Source: Phytophthora colocasiae
Taxonomy: Eukaryota > Oomycota > Peronosporomycetes > Peronosporales > Peronosporaceae
Length of the DNA stretch: 64,000 bases
NCBI GenBank assembly: GCA_018806915.1
Contig: JAGKQI010000091.1
Coordinates: 868,001-932,000, forward strand
Direction: 5' to 3'
Shown here: in pieces, positions 9,701 through 18,484 of the stretch
Layout: every line of letters starts with the position of its first letter
Position numbering within the stretch: the stretch's first letter is position 1
Notes under the pieces: generated by a model
Told to the model about the DNA's origin: nothing
The model's database searches: none
What the model saw: only the letters and a program-made list of their open reading frames with translations
Position numbers and translations under genes: made by a program

Positions 9701-11594
9701 CGTCTTGCTCATCACTTCGCCATTTGCGAATTACAACCTCTCCAACACGTTTTCCATGCTGTCTTTCTGCCCATGCAATGTACTGCTTCATGAACTGGTT
9801 CACCTCACCCTCTGTGCGAGACTTCATCAGGTAGGTGGTCACAAAGCGTGAGTATCCATCCATTACTACGAGCACCGCAGTATACTGAGTCCCGTTGTGC
9901 ACTCCCGGTATGAGCAGATCTGCGAACACTATGTCATTGACGCGCGTGATCTTACGCTCGAGGTTCTTCTGGAACGTTTTCCTTTTCTGCTTCCCGAAAT
10001 GGCAGTCAGCACAGTCAAACTTGCCACGCTTCTTCAGCATGATGCCCTTTGCCATGCCTCGGTCCACCATCAATCGGATATATTCTGGACATGTATGTCC
10101 TAGACGCGCGTGCCACAAATCGATATCTGCAACACCATCGGTCACCGTAAAGTTCGCAATAACATGTTTCTTGGTTGATATTTTGCTATTCTTTGCCTTC
10201 TTCCCACTAACATTGTGGGTTCCGAACGTCCAAAGCTGGTGCTCGTATGTCGTGCGAATCACTTCAGTACCTTCCTTCGACATCCCGAACATCTTCGTGT
10301 CTTGGTCCCACGACATCTTGAACCCCTGGTCTAAAGCCTGTCCTGGTGAGAACAAGTTACACCCAGCCTTTGGCACATACAGTACATCTTCCAGAAATAC
10401 TGTCACCATTTGCTCGTCAACCATTGTATCTAGCAGTACAGTTCCAAACCCCTCTGCTTGAGCTACTCCACTGCCGGTAAACCCTGAAACTGTCGGGTTC
10501 CAGTCGCTATCATCCATACTTTGGAGCGATGTGAAGTAATCCTTATTCGCCACGATGTGAGCATTGCTACCTGTGTCGAAGTACCACCGGTTCGGGTCGT
10601 AGTCTTTTGCTGCATGCTTCACAACGTCACTGACCACCACATCACGCTTGAGCGAGTGCGCCGACACCTGAGGTTTTTGTTTCGACTCTCCTTGTTCTTT
10701 CTTCGAACATGCATACTTCGGTTTTGCATTCTTCCGTCCGCTTGGCTGCTCACGTTTTTCTTCAGCCAACAGGTCCGGACAGTCACTTTTGTAGTGTCCC
10801 TTACCACCACAGTTGAAGCACTCGACATCCGCAATGTCAATCTTCTTCTTGAATTCTTTTCCGTGGTTTTGCTGCTTACTAGTCCTCCGAGTTCCTGAAG
10901 AGCTTCCTTGCGTCTTCTTGCCCGTGTTGTTTCCAAATGCATGACTATCCCAGTCTTTGCTTCGTGATTCTGCAGTCAAAATCAGCTCACGGATATTCTC
11001 TGGTGTGTATTTGCTCATGTCCTTACTGAACAAAACTTTCCTTCGTAGCTCGTTGTAGCACATCTGGTTTGGCAGACTACGCAGGAGAATATCCACCATT
11101 TGTAGATCATTCACAGGTGCCTCCAAGTCCTTCAGCTGCTCCATCATCTCGAACATCTTGTAGAGATGGCTACGCACATCACCATTTGCGCGCAGGTGAG
11201 TCCTGTGTAATTCACCGTTCAGGCGATACACCTTCTGCGCCTTCGTGGCCGAGTTCGTCTTCCCGTCGTAGATGCTGCACAGCTCACGCCACATTTCAGT
11301 GCCTGTCTTCTTTGACATCACTTGCTTGGCTAGTCGCATCGACAGTGAACCCTGGATGAGTATCTTCACCTTGGCCTGCTTCTTCTTGAAGTCATTTTTC
11401 TCTTCCTCTGTGTCTCCTTCGGTCTTCGTGCCGAGAACAATCTCATCCAACAAGCTCTTTTCAAACGCGTTGATCATTGACTGTTTATAGAATATCCAGT
11501 CTTCCCCGTCCCAACGGACCGGAATTCCCTTAGATCCTATCTTGAAGCCCTTCTTCTTGTGCTTGCTGTCGTCTGAGTCGGAAGATGAAGACAT
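6747..11594 (-). CDS. copia-1 Gag-Pol polyprotein, 1615 aa, intact
   Basis: This single protein carries out capsid formation, maturation, reverse transcription and integration of the element. Domains in order: Gag (residues 1 to about 250), a CCHC zinc knuckle CFNCGGKGHYKSDC at about 256-270, aspartic protease with DTGS near 340, the pre-integrase zinc region (LWHARLGHTCPEY and CADCHFGK), integrase core with DKGQEF near 640, a long acidic linker at about 830-1030 holding a short tandem repeat of VGNFDPSDEIE, reverse transcriptase with YVDD near 1282, and RNase H with DSDWGND near 1462 and a TKPL tail. The order protease-integrase-RT-RNase H is diagnostic for Ty1/copia. The start is the ATG at 11594, 83 bp inside the 5' LTR. 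No stop or frameshift interrupts 4.8 kb. Confidence 0.97.
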   Translation of the reverse strand: MSSSSDSDDSKHKKKGFKIGSKGIPVRWDGEDWIFYKQSMINAFEKSLLDEIVLGTKTEGDTEEEKNDFKKKQAKVKILIQGSLSMRLAKQVMSKKTGTEMWRELCSIYDGKTNSATKAQKVYRLNGELHRTHLRANGDVRSHLYKMFEMMEQLKDLEAPVNDLQMVDILLRSLPNQMCYNELRRKVLFSKDMSKYTPENIRELILTAESRSKDWDSHAFGNNTGKKTQGSSSGTRRTSKQQNHGKEFKKKIDIADVECFNCGGKGHYKSDCPDLLAEEKREQPSGRKNAKPKYACSKKEQGESKQKPQVSAHSLKRDVVVSDVVKHAAKDYDPNRWYFDTGSNAHIVANKDYFTSLQSMDDSDWNPTVSGFTGSGVAQAEGFGTVLLDTMVDEQMVTVFLEDVLYVPKAGCNLFSPGQALDQGFKMSWDQDTKMFGMSKEGTEVIRTTYEHQLWTFGTHNVSGKKAKNSKISTKKHVIANFTVTDGVADIDLWHARLGHTCPEYIRLMVDRGMAKGIMLKKRGKFDCADCHFGKQKRKTFQKNLERKITRVNDIVFADLLIPGVHNGTQYTAVLVVMDGYSRFVTTYLMKSRTEGEVNQFMKQYIAWAERQHGKRVGEVVIRKWRSDEQDAGLVKQVLTDKGQEFCNSAMELWYKTKGIVHTKVGPKSSQLNAVERTHQTLEGMVKTMMHDSGLPKSMWIHALETAVYVKNRVFCKGAGCTPYGVMFGTKPDIHHIRAFGSLVYCHTPITMRTKLSANCRIGFLLGYREDVVGCQVYFPSEHKKGFVADVKLNESIKYKDRYGSAFESKVDKWLRTFDDDNMPANEHDDEQCDHVSDEDMVEEDGVSSVDWNNEDQQVWDDILLNSALPNVEDMLTEQSSELDNAEDQQLWDDILRNSSHPDYSSDGAFEETQGGEAEDADEDSNYEGDDIDSKIVEYDDEDVTVLPVIDDEVSDEKEVGNFDPSDEIEVGNFDPSDEIEVGNCLFDLGDDLEAGDSDSPGEIMIGRRRQREDEVKRVRDPKRAKVDTKRQKREIPVRRPGLREVHERHPPDRYENFSVTSAFRALHADLRGNNGIRASSVNIPRNYREAMRSKFAKEWRAAMNDEIRALKDKEVLCMIPRAEMPVGQRAIKTMWVYSVKTDHLGYVVRFKARIVARGDKQRQGIDFQETFSPVARMATFRLFLAVCVLLHLIVYQGDINTAYLNAFLAIKQYLEELEGYPSEEDGMIYMINKALYGLRQSGREWNSEVNSWLIRFGFKQCATEPCLYFYDQDGEFALVLLYVDDILCATRNETFKKRLFSELNEAYGIKDQGLVSTYLGVEVQQNENSIQIHQTRYCEEIIDKFHFNDAHPSRIPMETKLRLTVNDTDAGQHKKELGYGKSFPYRELVGSLMYLATCTRPDIAYAVGQLSRYVQQPTQQHIGAAKRVLRYLVGTKSMGIEYSASKESQKANTLVIDGFCDSDWGNDPDSRKSVTGYVHCVAGGAVSWASTRQTIVAQSTAEAEYVAACETSMEEQGLRNVLIEVFPALKTEVRLGIDNQAAYVMATNPTFSRRTRHIELRWHYVRDQVAKKTVTLHKVKSDVNPSDLLTKPLASDRLEMLGKMIGLTKEHLPK

Positions 11595-11676
11595 TGTTGC
11601 CTCTGTTACTGATCTTCTAGCTGTCTCGAATCGCGCCGTGTGCGCTAGCGAAGTCGTAGAGTTGGGCTCGTAACCC

Positions 11677-11835
11677 TATTGGAATCTGGTAACACGCAGG
11701 CAACTTGTTGTTAAAGGGGGTAATCTTGGACTGGCGCCTCTTGGGCCCTCTGTTTTGCACTAACCAGTAGTACACTATCATTGCTACGTACTCAACGGCT
11801 TTCAACGGCCCTAAGTAGTAGTCCACTTTCCAATA
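11677..11835 (-). repeat. copia-1 5' LTR
   Basis: 159 bp, same as 6567-6725. The downstream side on the coding strand carries the presumed half-tRNA primer site (11659-11676). The target repeat CGGTC follows at 11836-11840. Confidence 0.95.
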
Positions 11836-11840
11836 CGGTC

Positions 11841-12331
11841 AGCTCTCAAGTCCTGGCGCAATGCACAATAGTAGACTTAGTCTACTAGACTACGTACTAC
11901 ACAAATGCTTAACGAAGTTTACGCTGAGCCAAGTCCATTTGCGTTCACAATAGATGCGTTGGAAACAGATAATTCAGACGGTAAACTTTTTATTCTTACT
12001 AGTTAATCTTTTTTACATCACCCATCCTGTGTTGGCCACCACTCCAGCATCCACTTCGAAATCCAGATTATTATCCACGTAGTTCTCTCCACAAGTACAA
12101 AGTTTGGATTTACTGCAGCTTTTTACGATGAACATATTGAAAAATGCTGAGCTAGAGGCCCTCGACTCATTAGATGTGCAGCTTGGGACATGTGATACCG
12201 GCTACTTTTCGAATTGGCCATCCAAAGATGCTAGCTTAAGAAATACTAGCACTGGTCAGACTGAGTATCAACGATACTGTAGCGCAAAACACGCAAACGC
12301 CACAAACTCCGCAAACTGTCCTCACTAGCCA
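11841..12331. other. Upstream region of RxLR effector copy 1
   Basis: Contains no gene. From about 12105 to 12331 it is the reverse complement of 36460-36690, the region next to effector copy 2, so the promoter-proximal DNA was duplicated with the gene. A segment near 11910-11930 (AGTTTACGCTGAGCC) recurs at 38551-38605. Confidence 0.6.
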
Positions 12332-12347
12332 TCTCATTCAACATTTT
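12332..12347 (+). promoter_or_regulatory. Oomycete core promoter motif (Inr type)
   Basis: TCTCATTCAACATTTT fits the oomycete start-site consensus GCTCATTYYNCAWTTT with two mismatches. It ends 72 bp before the effector ATG at 12420, a normal distance. The same motif is present upstream of copy 2 (36452-36467) but absent from copy 3. Confidence 0.7.
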
Positions 12348-12419
12348 TCGCTCTTCTGCGAACAACCATCCAAGTTCCCTCGTGAAATACTCCAGAACGG
12401 ACCCCTCCCCCCCCCGACC

Positions 12420-12809
12420 ATGCGTCTCACTTACATTCTTGCGGTCTCGGTAGTGGCCACTCTTCACGCCAGCACTACTGCATTTCCTTCGGCTCAAGAT
12501 GCCAATGTTGCTATTGAAAACGGCGTTGTGCCTGCAATCGTCGACCCAACCCCCGTGGAGGGTGGTCGCATGCTTCGTCGTGTGGATAACGACTACGACG
12601 ATCTCGATGGTGATGACCTCGATGACGACGACCTCGAGGAAGAGAGAGGTTTTGGGGATGTTGTCAAGAAGCTTAACCCCGTCACGGCTGTAAAGAAGTC
12701 CGCGAAAAAGACTGCAGAGCAGTCTGCGAAGATTAAGGAAGCACTGAAGGAAGCAGCCGACTATCAGAAAATGCTCGAAAAGGCGAAGGAGTCGATCTAC
12801 AAGAAATAA
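12420..12809 (+). CDS. RxLR-dEER effector, RMLR family, copy 1
   Basis: A 129-residue secreted protein of the RxLR class, which Phytophthora delivers into host plant cells. Visible parts: a signal peptide (about residues 1-21, hydrophobic core ILAVSVVATL), the motif RMLR at 50-53 within GGRMLRRV, a strongly acidic Asp-rich stretch at 57-72, EEER at 73-76, then a Lys/Ala-rich helical C-terminal domain of about 50 residues with no recognisable fold and no WY signature that I can see. The start is the ATG after a C-rich leader (12405-12419). Two close copies exist at 35991 and 37520. The host target cannot be told from the sequence. The frame and all motifs are intact. Confidence 0.92.
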   Translation: MRLTYILAVSVVATLHASTTAFPSAQDANVAIENGVVPAIVDPTPVEGGRMLRRVDNDYDDLDGDDLDDDDLEEERGFGDVVKKLNPVTAVKKSAKKTAEQSAKIKEALKEAADYQKMLEKAKESIYKK

Positions 12810-12951
12810 ACCCAGTGTTTCCGTCGGCGTTGCCAAAGAATCGTAGTCGTTGAGACTGATTGTGGGGTTAAAGCTAGCGACTTACAAATGTCTAATGTTT
12901 AACCTTTTCATTCCCATTTCTTTTCGTTTTAATGAGATAGTCTTCGATACT

Positions 12952-13597
12952 CTACACCTTTGCCCGTCCAATCTGGGAATAGTCTCAAGCAAAGTGGTAC
13001 CGTCATATTTTCCTTATCGCAAATATCACACTACTACTCGCTAAACATCAATGAATCAGGGAATGCTTGCAGTCAAGCTGGGACTCGCAAGGTGATGAGC
13101 TGCCGGTCAAAACTTGCTGCCTGCTTGCCACGCGCGAAGGAGCCCGCCTTCGCGCCTGAATGATCTCGTTTTGCTACGCCTCGCCCCGTATTCACTGAAG
13201 GCTCACATTAAGGAGCGTTTGGCTTTGGATCGTGCCGAGATTTGTGACCGCAGTAACATGGTGGACGAGGATGGCAACCCCCTGACCATCAAGGAGCGCA
13301 CGATGCGCTTTCTGGAGCGAGCTGCTCATGCCAGCATGAAGTTCATCACGCCAACGTTGGTCACCAAGATGGAGCTTCACGCCCGTGACGCAGTGAACGC
13401 GGCGGAGGTGATGAAAGACATGGTCTACGGCGCGTCGGCGATGCACAAGCCAGACACCTTGCGAGTCCCTGGTTGACTGCAAGCATTCCCTGATTCATTG
13501 ATGTTTAGCGAGTAGTAGTGTGATATTTGCGATAAGGTAAATATGACGGTACCACTTTGCTTGAGACTATTCCCAGATTGGACGGGCAAAGGTGTAG
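12952..13597. mobile_element. Small element with 143 bp terminal inverted repeats
   Basis: 12952-13094 and 13455-13597 are inverted copies of each other (143 bp each, with a few mismatches) starting CTACACCTTTGCCCG. The 360 bp between them is GC-rich and open on the plus strand, unlike the AT-rich flanks. The left end sits exactly where the 3' flank of effector copies 2 and 3 continues differently (after GATACTCT), so it is an insertion. A TA target duplication is possible but I could not prove one. No transposase is present; it would be a non-autonomous element that picked up coding DNA. Confidence 0.75.
13114..13476 (+). CDS. Coding-like insert inside the small inverted-repeat element
   Basis: The frame encodes 120 residues. 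The part from about 13160 to 13450 looks like genuine protein, with codon use unlike the flanks and a charged helical character (KAHIKERLALDRAEI, then IKERTMRFLERAA). No motif identifies it. Its ATG lies just inside the left inverted repeat and its last residues run into the right one, so it is more likely an internal exon captured from a host gene than a complete gene. The parent gene is not in this window. Confidence 0.4.
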   Translation: MLPACHARRSPPSRLNDLVLLRLAPYSLKAHIKERLALDRAEICDRSNMVDEDGNPLTIKERTMRFLERAAHASMKFITPTLVTKMELHARDAVNAAEVMKDMVYGASAMHKPDTLRVPG

Positions 13598-14140
13598 ATC
13601 CTTTTCGATCGCGAGAAAGTAATAAAGTACCGGCTCCAAAAACATAATATGAATATCGTACTTTTATTATTATATTGCGTATTATTATTATTTTTTCAAA
13701 ACCACTATAATATGATATTGACATAATAATAATAATAATATCCGAGTCTGAAGGTGCCAGCCACCCCATTTCTCAAAGGCAGCCATCTCTTGCGACTTAC
13801 TAACAGCTCATTTACCATTTCTTAAGTCCGCCATGACGCTCGGCCAACTCACCTCTTTCTTCTACACCCCTGTAACATCTGGAAGTATAGTGACATTGCA
13901 TGAGAATCTGCGAGAACATACATGTTGGACCGGTACACCGTCTCATGCACGGTTCACTGGAACGGTTCAACGGAACCGTTCTCCTATTGGCTAAAGAAGA
14001 GGAACGCTTACTTGGGTGGTCGACGTGTGAGGACATTCAGCTAAGTTCGAGCGACAACGTGGACACAACAAGGTGGAGCTACTAGGCGGACAGGACGATT
14101 AGAACAGGTTTTGTTAACTTTGATCTACTCACTTCGGCAT
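13598..14140. other. AT-rich intergenic DNA
   Basis: Contains AT-rich runs with an AATAATAAT microsatellite at about 13665-13740. No gene or clear repeat family is visible. Confidence 0.5.
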
Positions 14141-14179
14141 TTGCCACCAACAACACAAGCTCAATACCAACAATACAAC

Positions 14180-14481
14180 ATCACAAGCGCACACTGGAAG
14201 GCGTACAAGCCCTCTTCGATGCTTGTGTCGAAAAGTCCCCGGCAATGAGCAAATACCTCGACGCCGAAGCGAAACGTTTTTCATGGTTCGCTTTTCGAAA
14301 AGGCTGTCGTAAAGGCACTCGAGGTGGAATTCTGCCAAAGGCTTACCAGGCAATTTTTAAGCCATTTCGTGCTGAACTCCCGTTGGAGTTCGAGAACGAG
14401 CCTTCAGCCGCCGATTTCACTGCTGCTGTTCTCCGCGAATCTGCAGCAATACACTGTATATTGCGGCAGATATTGCACTAG
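14180..14481 (+). pseudogene. Unrecognised gene fragment
   Basis: An open frame runs from upstream of the ATG at 14245 (about 14180, reading KRTLEGVQALFDACVEKSPA) to the stop at 14481. It reads like a soluble globular protein with a basic centre (FAFRKGCRKGTRGGILPK). There is no upstream ATG in a good position and no motif I recognise. It may be a piece of a host gene left between repeats. Confidence 0.3.
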
Positions 14482-14547
14482 TTATTACTGTGTTCGCATT
14501 GATTTCCGTTTATTAGTAAATGATCAAGTCATGGGGGGGGGGTAGGT

Positions 14548-14830
14548 TTTTACACCCATCTTGTCAAGAAGTTTTGACGGCGCCTTGCCGTTCTTGATCC
14601 ACTTTATCAGTTTATCCGTGTCCATCGTCTCTCAATGAGCCCCCTCCTCTTGGTCTTCCGTTTTATCGGTCTTCACAGGAATATCATTCACTTTCTCGTC
14701 GAGTGATGCCGGCATGATCGTCCGTAGAGTCCAAAAGCGAAGTGCTCGAAACAACCAAATCTGGTGATGCCATGGTCGAGATGAGTAGAGTGACTGTAGC
14801 AGCAATGAGGAGAGCACACGACAGACGCAT
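14548..14830 (-). pseudogene. RxLR effector, RSLR family, copy b (remnant)
   Basis: An ATG at 14830 begins the same signal sequence as the other RSLR-type copies. The region that should hold the RSLR motif is deleted, the EER site reads EEG, and the frame changes between the leader and the mature part. The 3' third of the family is missing; the copy ends next to a run of ten G at about 14530. Confidence 0.7.
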
Positions 14831-15243
14831 AGTGCACGGTTTGTTGTTTGGTTCGAAATGTGAATTATGAATTTTACGAAGAAAGAAAGTTGATCAACTA
14901 CTTCGTGGACACATCAGTCGCTTGAGCCAGAATAATCTGACGAACTGTTCCTTTTGTTTGTGCGTAGTGGCTAAAACCAACTGCGTCACATCAAGTGGAA
15001 TACTAGTACATGCTGTACTACTAGCAGCCTTTACTGGTCATGTAAATTCGACTAACACGTAATCATTCTCATTCCTCAATATGCCGAAAACCTAGTAGTA
15101 TAAACGGCTACGCATCTATTGTGACTATGTGGTAATACGCAAAAACAAATGGACTTGTTATAAGGATAAGTTTACATTGAATAAACTTCGTTATAAGCTG
15201 AAGGTTACGCCGATCTGACGAACTGGTTCTTTTGTTTTTGCGT
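14831..15243. other. Duplicated effector upstream DNA
   Basis: 14831-15060 is the inverted counterpart of 35280-35500, the upstream region of RSLR copy d, and is related to 38330-38470. 15150-15243 carries diverged versions of the AGTTTACGCTGAGCC motif. No gene. Confidence 0.55.
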
Positions 15244-16092
15244 ACATGTAGTGGCTGAAACCATCTGCGTCACATCACAAGTTGATTGGCGAAACTTGGC
15301 GTTGGATGTGATCTATAATCCCCCCAGCTATTATGACAAGCAGCATCGTGAATGTGAAGAATGTTTAAAATCTTCTACTTCTAACTTCAAAACCGCTAGA
15401 ATTTCCAGTCAATTCTACGTCGACGACGAAATGTTCGCTAAAGCTGACGTGCCCAAAGTACTGGGAAATGATATGATGAAAGTTATTTTAGCAAATATCT
15501 GTGGCTACGAGTTCTCCACACTCGACTTCTGTACGTCTTGTGTTTGCCAACGAGACCGAAATATTTGTCTAAAGGACGTGATAAGGAGATTTGAAACCAT
15601 ATACACAGACGCCAAAGTAGAGTTGTAAGTGGAGAGAAGCACGAGAACTGCTTCGCTCAAGGTCGAGCTGTGTCTCCCGGGTGCGTTCGATATTTAAGAT
15701 GAAGTGTCTACAGGTAGTGCTCCACGCACCTGAAAGACAAGCGGTGTACATCCCTCCCCAGCTCAACTTTTACCCTGACGGAATGGAATCGAATTCAGTG
15801 AACAAATCGAACGTTGCTGTTCAATAGAATCCAAGACCTACAACGTGCAAGCCCATTTTGGTGGAGCACGATGCCAGAGTTTCACGTTTTGTATGAGCAT
15901 AGGACTGCAAAAACCTCGAAACCTTTGGAAACAGGCCTGATGACACTTCGAAACCTGTGTCGAACACTGGCGAAAAACGATTTTCTTTGCTTTGCAAATT
16001 TGCTGGACGAAAACCGCAATTGGCCAATGTCTACTTTGGACATCGCTGAGGATAACAGTTAGATCCAGAATAGTTTCGCATGATATTGTCGG
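15244..16092 (+). repeat. LINE-associated repeat, long fragment
   Basis: Broken plus-strand frames (15251-15628, 15814-16062) match 43985-44665, with shared segments such as YVDDEMFAKADV and LLFNRIQDLQRASPFWWSTMP. The matching copy at 43985 is followed by a LINE C-terminal tail, so I place this in the same family. The YVDD here is not in a reverse transcriptase context and I do not read it as an RT active site. The left end shares 100 bp with 38650-38770. Confidence 0.5.
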
Positions 16093-17035
16093 CACTACTT
16101 CCTTTTACGCCTTGAAAATCCAATTTGGAGGGGGCCAGTGGTCACGCAAGCAGGATCTAGAGTCAGCACGTCACCAGAGAGACCCCGGCGGACATTGTCT
16201 AGTAGAGACGGCTAGGGAGAAGACGTTTAATAGCAACTACAGCCTTGGGTAGACTAGTAGCTTGTCCTCGTGCTAATCCCAATACAATATATATTATACA
16301 AGACGAATGCACCACCACATTGAAGTTGAAGTGGACACTCTTTAGTCGAGACGCTATCAAGAAGCACCACAACTGCGCGGTAGCTAGCCGCGATCCCCGC
16401 CACACTACGCATGCATCCTCATCTTCGTACCTCAGAACTTCGTGCCTCCTGAGCGTATTAGTCTAGAGGTCCCAGCCGGTCAGTATACCGCAGAACAAGG
16501 CCTCTCCCCTAGAGAACCCCAAAATGCTGTTGGATGAAGCCGGCCAGTTGCCGCAGTACTCCACGCGTAAATCGCTTCTTCGTTACTTAACTCCTCACAA
16601 CCGTGCGAAATCGTAACTGAGAGTTTCGACGGCCAGCCGCACGCCAAAGAGCTCTCCTAACTACCGCCGCCCACTATACTACTCCTAACCTAAGTATGCT
16701 GCCTGCCACCGCCAGGATCTTCCTTCGGCGACTCTTTACGCGTCCTCTCCACTGTTCTCTTCCTTGTGCTCACGTCGCCCGTCCCAGTACTCCACTTGTG
16801 TGCTGCTAGTCCACCGCCGAGTCGTTCCTCCTGCTGCGATCTTCCATCGTAGCCATTGGCTTTGAACTTCAACGTCGTCCAGTATCTTCCGGTCTTCGTA
16901 GCCTTGTAGTCACCGTCCAACCTGTTGTCGTCCCCGATTGACTGCAAGTTAACCTCCTTAGTCATCGTAGCCGTCGCCGTCACCTGTGAGGTCGATGATC
17001 GCCGTCTTGTAGTGTGTGTCACGAAAAGTTGTTTT
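16093..17035. other. Probable 3' end of gypsy-1, LTR not resolved
   Basis: This lies downstream of the gypsy-1 polyprotein on its coding strand and should hold the 3' LTR. The matching 5' LTR is missing from the window (gypsy-1 is cut off inside gag near 33930), so the LTR borders cannot be set by comparison. The long open frame here on the minus strand (to 17865) is not convincing as protein. Confidence 0.4.
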
Positions 17036-17650
17036 TTAGGAGCGTAAATTCCTAATCGTCCACACGCCATCCCCCGCCTGAAGATCGTCCCCGATCTTTC
17101 CTTCGTCGAATAGCTGCTCGAACTGTTGGGCAGTGAGCCAGGCTGGCACCACTGGTCCACCTGGTCGATCTTGGTATTCAACTCGATACTGGGTCTCATA
17201 GCGTCCTGCCTTGTTCTTGACCTTGCGCTGTCCTCGCTCAATGACAGTTCCAGCGCCTGCTTCGGCCATAATAACTTTGGCTGCTGATGGCCAACGTCCT
17301 TGTCCATGTCCACGCAATGCTCGAGCGGCACCACCTTTATTTCCGAGTCCGTTCGCTTCAGTACTGACGCTTGCTGGGACGTCTCCGTCATTAATTGCCG
17401 TGATGTCGTCTCCATGGGTCGTCGAAGGTCTTGGTACCCTGCGATTCTTAGCTGTACCCATTTCCTTGGTGTTTGTCTCCGTCGGCTGGTTATGTAGAGC
17501 ACTCCGTCGAGCTGCCCGTGCCTCTCGCGCTTCTGTTTCTGGAAGTCGCTTAGCCTGCTGCTTCCGTTGCTCATCTGGTCCTTGAGCTTCAGTGCGTTTT
17601 CGCTTTCGTGGCCTCGTCGCCGGTGTTGTTGTGACGCCGTTGTTCGCCAC
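17036..17650 (-). CDS. gypsy-1 C-terminal chromodomain-like segment (fragment)
   Basis: After a basic, low-complexity stretch, the last 80 residues (VIERGQRKVKNK, YRVEYQDRPGG, WLTAQQFEQLFDEG) resemble a chromo-type fold at the end of a gypsy integrase. Such domains steer integration to particular chromatin. The exact boundary and frame link to the upstream integrase are unclear. Confidence 0.5.
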   Translation of the reverse strand: MANNGVTTTPATRPRKRKRTEAQGPDEQRKQQAKRLPETEAREARAARRSALHNQPTETNTKEMGTAKNRRVPRPSTTHGDDITAINDGDVPASVSTEANGLGNKGGAARALRGHGQGRWPSAAKVIMAEAGAGTVIERGQRKVKNKAGRYETQYRVEYQDRPGGPVVPAWLTAQQFEQLFDEGKIGDDLQAGDGVWTIRNLRS

Positions 17651-17917
17651 CGTAATCGCTGCTTGGTCTTCGGTAGACAGCGTAGTAGTTGCATTTGGTA
17701 CCCGCTGATCTTGTCCGGTGCCTGTTGCCTTATCCGAGCCTCCGTTTCAACTTCTGCAGATGTCGTAGCTATTCTGGAATCTCCGAGCTGGCCTACCATG
17801 TCATCACGTCTTCCGTGGTTCTCCTCCGTTCTCGAACCCGCCCCACTTATCGATACTGTGGCCATCTACGTTGTCTGAGCGTTATCTTGGATACTGACGG
17901 TCGTACGTGTCGTATAT

Positions 17918-18417
17918 TCAGGTACAAGTTCCACCTTCTGTTACGGATGCTGGTTCTGTCGTCGTCGTAGTGCCGTTCGCCATGCATTCAACGTCATCGT
18001 CACCAAACAGCTCCTCATCCTTGGCCATGTCTTCCAGAATCTGGTCAGCTATCGCTGTCAACTGACTCCTCGGTCTGTAGTACAAGATCAGGAAGCTGCA
18101 GTGAGCAACCAACTCCTCGCCTGTGTCTTCTCTTCGGACGATCCAGTTGTCGAAGCCTCCGTCTGTTGTCAATTTCACGGGACCGACCCACTGATGGGCA
18201 AGCTTCGTCGCACCAGTTCCTCTAGGAGGCCTAAAGAGCCACGCCGTATCGCCACCTTGAAGTGTACGTTGTTTCTGACCTTCTGATTGTAATACCGCTC
18301 ACGCCGTAGCTGATCACGTTCTAACACCACTTTTGCAATCTTCGCTGCCGATACCATGTTTTTCACCAGCTTTCGGTGATACTCCGGCCAGCCGTCGATC
18401 TGCTGTACTTGACTCAC
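17918..18417 (-). pseudogene. gypsy-1 integrase C-terminal region
   Basis: Two overlapping frames (18417-18175 and 18178-17918) carry the region after the integrase core: WPEYHRKLVKNM, a Lys/Arg-rich helix, then HFKVAIRRG and WIVRREDTGEEL. This fits the part that binds DNA in gypsy integrases. The frame link to the core is broken by a G-rich run on the coding strand at about 18440-18470. Confidence 0.6.
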
Positions 18418-18484
18418 CCTCAGTAGTTCATTAGGAGCACGCAGCCACCCCCCACCCCCCCCCCATCATAAGCTCATTGGGAGA

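Larger units (their letters stand above)
6567..11835 (-). mobile_element. copia-1: complete LTR retrotransposon
   Basis: The element has 159 bp LTRs at 6567-6725 and 11677-11835 that I read as identical, a 5 bp target duplication CGGTC on both sides (6562-6566 and 11836-11840), and a single open polyprotein between them. LTR ends are TATTGGAA and TTCCAATA (8 bp inverted), not the usual TG..CA. On the coding strand a purine run (GGAGGGGG) lies directly before the 3' LTR, and directly after the 5' LTR comes GGGTTACGAGCCCAACTC, which resembles the complement of a tRNA-Met anticodon arm, as in copia-type elements primed by a half-tRNA. All parts needed for transposition are present, so this is a recent and possibly active copy. 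Confidence 0.95.

Noticed and set aside
15415..15430. YVDD motif in the LINE-associated repeat taken as an RT active site
   Set aside because: The surrounding residues do not match any RT palm, and no other RT motif lies near it.
16690..17865. 391-codon minus-strand frame
   Set aside because: It is low-complexity and charged with no motif, overlaps the chromodomain-like frame, and sits in the 3' part of a decayed gypsy. Length alone is not enough.
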